Part shown: positions 58,341 to 63,776 of the stretch, piece after piece
Numbering within the stretch: the stretch's first letter is position 1
Layout of the letters: every line of letters begins with the position of its first letter
Source of the DNA: JAISXK01 sp031549625
GTDB lineage: Bacteria > Bacillota > Clostridia > Christensenellales > CAG-138
Direction: 5' to 3'
Assembly (NCBI GenBank): GCA_031549625.1
Contig: JAVBPK010000068.1
Span: forward strand, 1 to 63,776
Length of the DNA stretch: 63,776 bases
Made by a program: the position numbers and the translations under genes
The notes under the pieces: generated by a model
What the model saw: the letters and a program-made list of their open reading frames with translations, nothing else
The model's database searches: none
Told to the model about the DNA's origin: nothing

Positions 58341-59483
58341 TTATTGTAATAGCTGGAGAACGCCCTGTGGGGCTGCGTTGGCCTGCGCCAGCATGGCGGT
58401 GGAGGCCTGCACGAGAAGATTGTTGCGTGTGAAGTTTGTCATTTCCTGCGCCATGTCGAGGTCTCTTATGCGGCTTTCCGCGGCGGAGAGGTTCTCGGCG
58501 GAGGTGTCGAGGTTGTTGATCTTGTGGTTCAGCCTGTTTTGCAAAGCGCCCAGCGCGGCACGCTGTGTGGAAACGGCATTCAGCGCGTCGTTTGTGCGGG
58601 AGATCGCGTGACGGGCATTGCGTCCCTGCGCGATGTTCTGGGTTTTCACGCCCAGTATGGTGGCGTCCATCGCGGCGATGTTCAGCTTCAGCTCGTCGCC
58701 CTGGTTTGCGCCCGTCTGTATGGTGATGGGCTTACCTGTCCATGTGACGGTTTTGCTGTCGATAGCGGCTGTTGCTTTTGTGGCCATCGTTGCCGCATCC
58801 GCGATATCGGCGTCGGCGGTAAATGTCAGCGCGGAGCCGTCATTCAGCTGTAGGCGCACTTCGTCGCCGTTCTTGATATCGAGATTTTTTACTTGTTCGT
58901 CGGTAAGCGTAAGCTTGCCAACCTCGCCCGCTGTGGCACCGGTAAGTGTGACGGTGAGCACGCCAGATGCAGCAGCCGCTGCCATGGTGTAAACTTCGTC
59001 TTTTACCAGGCCTATGCCCGCCGTAAATCCGACGAGGCCGCCCGCGGCCGCTGTGCCGGAATAAGAGCCGTCGATAACGCCCATGTCGTTGAACTTTGTC
59101 TTTTTCGCCGTGTCGTCCAACTCTTTGATGAGCTGCTGGAATTCCGCATCCAAAGCCGCGCGGTCTATGCTGGTTTCGTTTGTGTCAGAAGCGGACTGCA
59201 CGGAGAGTTCGCGCATGCGTTGAAGCACGTTGTGGCTTTCCTGCAGCGCGCCTTCGGCTGTTTGAATCAAGGAAATAGCGTCGGAAGAGTTTTTGGAAGC
59301 CATCCGAAGTCCGCGGATTTGTGCGCGCATTTTTTCGGAAATGGCCAAGCCGGCTGCATCGTCACCCGCACGGTTTACACGGTAGCCACTCGAGAGCTTT
59401 TCCATGGATTTTGACACGGAAACGGTGTTGATGGTGTACTGACGGTGGGTATTGATCGCCATGATGTTGTTGTTGATACGCAT
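58341..59483 (-). CDS. Flagellin 3
   Basis: 380 residues, same plan. The N-terminus has Ala-Ile-Asn for Ala-Met-Asn and Thr-Val-Ser-Val-Ser for Thr-Asn-Ser-Val-Ala. The central part is nearly the same as flagellin 1 over about 180 residues, so these two are recent duplicates or have exchanged sequence. Start 59483. Confidence 0.95.
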   Translation of the reverse strand: MRINNNIMAINTHRQYTINTVSVSKSMEKLSSGYRVNRAGDDAAGLAISEKMRAQIRGLRMASKNSSDAISLIQTAEGALQESHNVLQRMRELSVQSASDTNETSIDRAALDAEFQQLIKELDDTAKKTKFNDMGVIDGSYSGTAAAGGLVGFTAGIGLVKDEVYTMAAAAASGVLTVTLTGATAGEVGKLTLTDEQVKNLDIKNGDEVRLQLNDGSALTFTADADIADAATMATKATAAIDSKTVTWTGKPITIQTGANQGDELKLNIAAMDATILGVKTQNIAQGRNARHAISRTNDALNAVSTQRAALGALQNRLNHKINNLDTSAENLSAAESRIRDLDMAQEMTNFTRNNLLVQASTAMLAQANAAPQGVLQLLQ

Positions 59484-59530
59484 TTTTCAATTCCTCCATG
59501 AATTGTTTATTCGGCATCTTGCCTTTTTAT
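59484..59530 (-). promoter_or_regulatory. CsrA-site-like hairpin in flagellin 3 leader
   Basis: The stem is extended to 6 bp (CAATTC-ATGGAG-GAATTG, 59488-59505), the strongest of the four, and the upstream GGCAAGATGCC is at 59513-59523. TAAA occurs 15 bases before a GCCGAATA in this leader, a near sigma-D pattern not seen in the others. Confidence 0.65.
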
Positions 59531-59659
59531 TTTATTGTGAAGTTTGACGGCAAATGCTGCCGCCGGCAGGTTTGAAGCCAAAAGGCTTCGCTACACTTGC
59601 CATGGCAAACCATGGCGGAAACATATCTTACAGCGCCGCTGTAAAAAACAAGGGATCAC

Positions 59660-59685
59660 GCGGCGCCGTGCTCCTCCAGCGCCGC
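59660..59685 (-). terminator. GC-rich hairpin after flagellin 4
   Basis: Stem GCGGCGC/GCGCCGC with a 12-base loop, 23 bases after the flagellin 4 stop; T6 follows about ten bases later on the minus strand. Confidence 0.5.
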
Positions 59686-59708
59686 ATGAGGGGTAAAACG
59701 CAAACTAC

Positions 59709-60890
59709 TTATTGCAGTAGTTGTAACACGCCCTGTGGGGCCGCGTTGGCCTGCGCCAGCATAGCGGTGGAGGCCTGCACGAGAATGTTATTCCGAGTGA
59801 ATGTCGTCATTTCCTGCGCCATGTCGAGGTCTCTTATGCGGCTTTCCGCAGCGGAGAGGTTCTCGGCGGAGGTGTCGAGGTTGTTGATCTTATGATTCAA
59901 CCTGTTTTGCAAGGCGCCCAGCGTGGCACGCTGTGTGGAAACGGCGTTGAGAGCATCGTTTGTGCGGGAAAGCGCGTGGCGCGCGTCGCGGCCCTGCGCG
60001 ATGGACGATTTGTTAACGCCCAGTATTGTTGCGTCCATGGCGGCGATGTTCACTTGCAGCTCGTCGCCCTGGTTTGCGCCCGTCTGTATGGTAATGGGCT
60101 TGCCCGTCCATACGATGTCGTCGGTGTCGTTGCCATCCATGGCCGCATTCACGTCTGCGGCCAGCGTTGTGACGTCCGTGATATCGCTCTGCGCCACGAA
60201 GCGCAGCGCGCTGCCGTCATTGAGCTGCAGGCGGACGTCGTCGCCCGTTTTGTAGTCCAGCAAACCAATCTGTATGTCGGTAAGCGTGAGGGAACCTACA
60301 ATTGCGCCTGTGCTGTTTTCAAGCGTCAGCAGGAAGTTGCCGTCGGCGTCCGTTCCGCTCGTGAGGGTATAGGTATCTGTCGCTACCATGCCCGTGCTGC
60401 CGACAAACTCCGTTAAGTATGCGGTGCCATTGCCGGCTAAAATGTTTGTCGTGGTGCCGGAACCGGAGTAGGAGCCGTCGATGACGCCCATGTTGTTGAA
60501 TTTTGTTTTGGCGGCGGTATCGTCGAGCTCTTTGATGAGCTGCTGGAATTCCGCATCCAAAGCCGCGCGGTCTATGCTGGTTTCGTTTGTGTCCGACGCG
60601 GATTGCACGGCGAGTTCACGCATGCGCTGGAGTACGTTGTGGCTTTCCTGCAACGCGCCCTCGGCTGTTTGTACCAGGGAAATCGCGTCGGAAGAGTTTT
60701 TGGAAGCCATCCGAAGTCCGCGGATTTGGGCGCGCATTTTTTCGGAGATGGCCAAACCGGCTGCGTCGTCGCCTGCCCTGTTCACACGGTACCCGCTCGA
60801 AAGCTTTTCCATAGACTTCGAAACGGAATTGGTGTTGATGGTGTATTGACGATGGGTATTCATCGCCATGATATTGTTGTTGATACGCAT
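59709..60890 (-). CDS. Flagellin 4 (first in the array)
   Basis: 393 residues. Conserved ends with small changes (Leu-Ala-Val-Gln for Leu-Ser-Val-Gln; Ala-Ala-Lys-Thr-Lys-Phe-Asn-Asn for Ala-Lys-Lys-Thr-Lys-Phe-Asn-Asp), and its own central region with Gly/Thr-rich strands. It is the first gene on the minus strand and the only one with a differing leader. Start 60890 is chosen for the conserved Met-Arg-Ile-Asn start. Confidence 0.95.
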   Translation of the reverse strand: MRINNNIMAMNTHRQYTINTNSVSKSMEKLSSGYRVNRAGDDAAGLAISEKMRAQIRGLRMASKNSSDAISLVQTAEGALQESHNVLQRMRELAVQSASDTNETSIDRAALDAEFQQLIKELDDTAAKTKFNNMGVIDGSYSGSGTTTNILAGNGTAYLTEFVGSTGMVATDTYTLTSGTDADGNFLLTLENSTGAIVGSLTLTDIQIGLLDYKTGDDVRLQLNDGSALRFVAQSDITDVTTLAADVNAAMDGNDTDDIVWTGKPITIQTGANQGDELQVNIAAMDATILGVNKSSIAQGRDARHALSRTNDALNAVSTQRATLGALQNRLNHKINNLDTSAENLSAAESRIRDLDMAQEMTTFTRNNILVQASTAMLAQANAAPQGVLQLLQ

Positions 60891-60937
60891 ATAGAATGCT
60901 TCCTCCATGAATGTTTTTCGGCCTCATGCCCAAAAAG
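60891..60937 (-). promoter_or_regulatory. Divergent leader of flagellin 4
   Basis: ATGGAGGAA is kept but the flanking arms are reduced to a 3-bp stem (TTC-ATGGAG-GAA, 60900-60911), and the upstream element is GGGCATGAGGCC in place of GGCAAGATGCC. CsrA control, if any, should be weaker here. Confidence 0.5.
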
Positions 60938-61335
60938 CTACCGGACGATGCATCCTGCATTCTGTTTTCTGGCGATTCCGGCGCTATGGAAACGCGCGAA
61001 AACAGCGTCTAGTTCTTTTTACGTGTTTTCGCCTGAAAACTTTAGCAGAAAATGCATGTTTTTTTCATTTTAGCACCAATGCGCGGCGGTGTACACGAAA
61101 ATAGGCAAAAACAGGGTATTTATGGAAAAATATTTGCAAAAAAGTTGCCGTAATTTTTTGCCGCTTAGCAAAATGGATAAAAAATGTATTTTCCCAGATG
61201 TTTAACCAAAAAGTAAAAAATAACTATATATAGGGATTGGGAAAAATATGCATACTATATATTGCGATCCAGGCAATGCTTATATAAATTAAGGAGAAAA
61301 AGCTCGAATTATTGGCAAATATCGCGAAAAAAGTG
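60938..61335 (-). promoter_or_regulatory. Flagellin-fliF divergent intergenic region with possible flagellin promoter
   Basis: About 400 bases, AT-rich, with no gene. On the minus strand TGTACA (61090-61095), 17-base spacer and TAAAAT (61067-61072) with an extended -10 TG give a sigma-A-like promoter with a leader of about 170 bases before flagellin 4. I found no good sigma-D site here, which is unexpected for flagellin genes. ACTATATATTGCG (61254-61266) matches a site upstream of the slt-flgB operon. Confidence 0.4.
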
Positions 61336-61370
61336 TTGAATTACTCTATATTGGGGTATACAATGTATAC
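61336..61370 (+). promoter_or_regulatory. fliF promoter with overlapping GTATAC palindrome
   Basis: TTGAAT (61336-61341), 17-base spacer, TACAAT (61359-61364). The -10 is enclosed in GTATAC-AAT-GTATAC (61356-61370), a perfect inverted repeat made of two self-complementary halves and a good operator candidate. A leader of about 130 bases follows, with weak hairpins and a T7 run at 61409-61415. Confidence 0.6.
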
Positions 61371-61506
61371 AACACATAATATTGTGGTGATCATGTGTCC
61401 GGGCATGTTTTTTTCGATTACCCTTTGTACGACCAAGGGTTCTGGAAAAGTATTGCTTCAACCATGACGATGCATGAAGAAATATTAAGAATAACGGGTG
61501 GTCATA

Positions 61507-63102
61507 TTGGCGGCTACTATCAAAGACAGCTTTAACAGGTTGGCGGAATATTTCAAGGCTATGGAAAAGGGGCGGCGCACACGTTTGATCGTGTTGGTGG
61601 CGGTGGGCCTTGCGCTTATCGTTGCCGCGTCCGTGTATCTTTCCCAAACAACCTATGCTGTGCTCTATAGCGGCATGCGTCCGGAGGACGCGGGCGAAGT
61701 CATGACACGGCTAAACGAAATGGGCGTAGAAGCGAAAGCCCAGGGCAGCGGCACCATAATGGTGGAAAAAAGCGTGGCTGACAATGTCCGCATGCAGCTC
61801 GCGGGCGATGGGTACCCGAAAAGCGGCTATAACTACGACGTTTCGCAAATGGGCGGTGGCCTTGGCACCACCGACATGGAAAAGAATATGTACCGCCAGT
61901 ACCAGCTGCAGGAATGGCTGCGCAACGCGATCATTCAGCTCGAAAAAGTAGATGATGCTTTCGTGCTTATCAACAACGAAGAACAGGGCGCGTTTGTGCT
62001 GCCTAAAGACGAGAAGCCGGCCACGGCTTCCGTGGTGCTCACACTAAAAGAGGGCCAGACGCTCAACGAAAAAGAAGTAGCCGCCATATACGCGTTGATT
62101 ACAAAAGCCGTGGCGGGCCTGTCCGATACGGAAGTTCGCATCATCGACACCAAAATGAACCTTTACGAGCTCAAGACGGACGATATTGGCAGTACGGAGC
62201 TCATAGACACCCAGCTGCGTTTGCAAACGGACATGCAGAAGACGCTGCAGGAACAGGTATACACGTTGCTTTCACAAGTGTTTGGCAAAGAGGGCGTCAT
62301 AGTCGAGGTACACGTAGAGCTCGATTTCGACAAGGTCAGCACGCAGGATATCGTGTTTGCCCCTCCGGTGGAAGGCCAGACTGAGGGCCTGATCGTCAGC
62401 ATGAAAGAGCTGGCGGAACTCGTCCGCAACGGGACGGAAGGCGATGTGGCGGGCTTTGACCCGAACGGTGTACTGTCCCAGTATCAAGAAATCCAGCAGG
62501 ATGACAACACGCTGTATTCCCAGCTAAGCCGTGAAGCAAACTACGAAATCAACGAGAAGCGCACCCAGATCGAACGGGCAAAGGGCAGTATACGCGACTT
62601 GTCTGTGGCGGTCATACTCGACAGCGTACAGTTTGGCGACAACGAAGAGGATTATCTCAAAAAAGTGAAGAGCATCGTTGCAGGGGCGGTGGGCGTAAAC
62701 GAAGCGCGCGTGCGCGCGGAAATGTTGCCCTTCAAACCGGTCGAAGCAGGCGCAAGTGAGATCGAGAACACCATGCAGCTGCAGCAGCAAATGCAGCAAA
62801 GCATGCAGAAAGCGCAATATATCCGCTTGGCCATACTGCTTGGCACGGGCATCATCATCATGATTATCCTGCTGCTGGTTGTGCGCACATTGCGAAAGCC
62901 GCGCGCGCAGGAAATGGGCGAGGACAGCGAGGGAATTGATCTGCTGGCGGACGAGGACATCGTGCCTTCGCCGGAAGAAGCGCTGGCCATCCTCGAAAAA
63001 GAGGATACGAATTTGGCATCACTGGAAAATTATATTGAAAGCAGCCCGGAATCGGTGGCGCAGCTGTTACGCAACTGGCTATCCGATGAAATAGGCAGGT
63101 GA
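61507..63102 (+). CDS. fliF: Flagellar MS-ring protein FliF
   Basis: 531 residues from TTG 61507, which follows GGGTGG; GTG 61498 is an alternative (534 residues). Membrane helix 1 (about 22-43), ring-building motifs with Leu-Tyr-Ser-Gly-Met, Gly-Tyr-Pro-Lys-Ser-Gly-Tyr-Asn-Tyr-Asp and Gln-Tyr-Gln-Leu-Gln-Glu-Trp-Leu-Arg-Asn-Ala-Ile, a helix 2 (about 440-460) and a cytoplasmic tail that binds FliG, ending Leu-Leu-Arg-Asn-Trp-Leu-Ser-Asp-Glu. fliF opens a new operon here instead of following fliE. Confidence 0.94.
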   Translation: MAATIKDSFNRLAEYFKAMEKGRRTRLIVLVAVGLALIVAASVYLSQTTYAVLYSGMRPEDAGEVMTRLNEMGVEAKAQGSGTIMVEKSVADNVRMQLAGDGYPKSGYNYDVSQMGGGLGTTDMEKNMYRQYQLQEWLRNAIIQLEKVDDAFVLINNEEQGAFVLPKDEKPATASVVLTLKEGQTLNEKEVAAIYALITKAVAGLSDTEVRIIDTKMNLYELKTDDIGSTELIDTQLRLQTDMQKTLQEQVYTLLSQVFGKEGVIVEVHVELDFDKVSTQDIVFAPPVEGQTEGLIVSMKELAELVRNGTEGDVAGFDPNGVLSQYQEIQQDDNTLYSQLSREANYEINEKRTQIERAKGSIRDLSVAVILDSVQFGDNEEDYLKKVKSIVAGAVGVNEARVRAEMLPFKPVEAGASEIENTMQLQQQMQQSMQKAQYIRLAILLGTGIIIMIILLLVVRTLRKPRAQEMGEDSEGIDLLADEDIVPSPEEALAILEKEDTNLASLENYIESSPESVAQLLRNWLSDEIGR

Positions 63103-63107
63103 GTAAT

Positions 63108-63776
63108 ATGATCGAGACCATGTCGCCCAGAGAAAAAGCAGCGGTGCTCATGATCACACTGGGGAAAAACTACGCGGCGAAGCTGTACCACTTCCTTACC
63201 GACGAAGAAGTGGAACAGCTTACGTTGAATATCACCAGCATGCGCCGCGTAGATCCGGAAACAAAAGAAGAAGTTGTCCGGGAGTTTTACGAAGTCTGCA
63301 TGGCGCAGAAATTCATCTCCGAAGGCGGCATCGACTACGCGAAAGAAATATTGGACAAGGCGTTTGGCGCCGACCGTGCGTCGCAGCTTATCACAAAACT
63401 ATCGTCCGCCCTGCGCGTGCGCCCATTTGATTTCGTTCGCCGTGCGGACAGCACGCAAGTGTATAACTTCCTGCAAAACGAGCATCCGCAAACCATCGCG
63501 CTCATCCTGTCTTACCTCGAAGCCGATCAGGCGGCAAGCGTGCTTGCTTCGCTGCCGCTCGAAAAGCAAACGAGCGTTATCGCTCGTATCGCGAACATGG
63601 GCGTGACATCGGCGGAATACGTAAAAGAAGCGGAGCGCGTGCTAGAAAACAAATTCTCCAGCATGATTATGGGCAACCAAACGCTTGTCGGCGGCATAGA
63701 CAGCCTGGTGCAGATACTCAACTGCGTAGACCGCGGTACGGAGCGGCACCTGCTGGAAAGCCTCGAACAAACCGAC
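63108..63776 (+). CDS. fliG: Flagellar motor switch protein FliG (partial, runs off the right edge)
   Basis: First 223 codons. N-terminal Met-Ser-Pro-Arg-Glu-Lys-Ala-Ala-Val-Leu-Met-Ile-Thr-Leu-Gly and middle-domain Glu-His-Pro-Gln-Thr-Ile-Ala-Leu-Ile-Leu-Ser-Tyr-Leu, the EHPQT motif used for FliM contact. The C-terminal torque domain lies outside. Starts 5 bases after fliF with GGTGAG as SD. fliH, fliI and others are expected downstream (inference). Confidence 0.94.
   Translation, partial: MIETMSPREKAAVLMITLGKNYAAKLYHFLTDEEVEQLTLNITSMRRVDPETKEEVVREFYEVCMAQKFISEGGIDYAKEILDKAFGADRASQLITKLSSALRVRPFDFVRRADSTQVYNFLQNEHPQTIALILSYLEADQAASVLASLPLEKQTSVIARIANMGVTSAEYVKEAERVLENKFSSMIMGNQTLVGGIDSLVQILNCVDRGTERHLLESLEQTD

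Noticed and set aside
56725..60937. GCCGAA in each flagellin leader as a sigma-D -10 box
   Set aside because: It differs from consensus and only one of four has a TAAA at proper distance; better explained as part of a conserved RNA leader.
1..63776. tRNA/rRNA genes, prophage or intact insertion sequences
   Set aside because: I saw no rRNA-like or convincing cloverleaf sequences, no phage genes, and no transposase with terminal repeats; only the single OrfA-like HTH.

Overview
The window looks like chromosomal DNA of a motile Gram-positive bacterium of the Bacillota, most likely a clostridial lineage of moderate-to-high GC. The signs are a glycine T-box in front of a single-chain glycyl-tRNA synthetase, sortase-B-like enzymes, CheC/CheD adaptation, a FliW-CsrA pair, Bacillota-type flagellar accessory genes (YvyF, YaaR, FapA, DUF6115-like, DUF6470-like), strong Shine-Dalgarno sequences with occasional GTG/TTG starts, and a ferredoxin/[FeFe]-hydrogenase-type redox protein that points to an anaerobe. 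I cannot name the species.

Layout. (1) 1-15.8 kb holds housekeeping and envelope genes: the end of a wall-anchored-type surface protein, TrkA/TrkH potassium uptake, an acidic-repeat HTH protein, a DUF6530-like protein behind an operator-like palindrome, T-box-glyS, a VOC protein, an alpha/beta hydrolase, tadA, a pair of paralogous small membrane proteins, two secreted SH3-sortase-B proteins, msrAB (minus strand), a double-GNAT protein and rsmI. (2) 15.8-20.5 kb, minus strand, is a chemotaxis operon: cheC-cheD-cheY-cheA and an HD-GYP protein. (3) 20.8-31.1 kb, plus strand: a FliK/YlqG-like gene and an FlhB C-terminal paralogue, fliD-fliS-FliT-like-yaaR, cheW, a chemoreceptor, cheR and cheB. 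(4) 31.5-46.6 kb, plus strand: a lytic transglycosylase, flgB-flgC-fliE, then fliO-P-Q-R-flhB-flhA-flhF-flhG, a PilZ protein, sigD, fapA and two accessory genes. (5) 46.7-53.6 kb, plus strand: two FlgF/FlgG-type rod genes, yvyF, flgM, flgN, flgK, flgL, a DUF6470-like gene, fliW and csrA. (6) 53.7-55.4 kb: a soluble chemoreceptor fused to a [FeFe]-hydrogenase-like module. (7) 55.6-60.9 kb, minus strand: four tandem flagellins. (8) 61.5 kb to the end: fliF and the start of fliG.

How the genes work together. The window encodes most of the flagellar export gate (FliO/P/Q/R, FlhA, FlhB), number/placement control (FlhF, FlhG), rod, hook-junction, cap and filament proteins with chaperones (FliS, FlgN, a FliT-like protein), the late sigma factor and its anti-sigma factor, and a complete chemotaxis phospho-relay and adaptation set (CheA, W, Y, R, B, C, D plus receptors). 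Six sigma-D-like promoters fit a SigD/FlgM checkpoint. Hairpins that place the ribosome-binding GGA in a loop stand directly before three of the four flagellins, matching the adjacent fliW-csrA genes. HD-GYP and PilZ proteins suggest c-di-GMP input. Missing here, and probably downstream of the right edge or elsewhere, are fliH/I/J, flgD/E, fliL, fliM/N/Y and motA/B.

The most unusual items are the hydrogenase-MCP fusion, the flagellin leaders, the paralogous membrane-protein plus SH3-sortase cluster, and the transposase-like HTH joined to exact 48-bp repeats.
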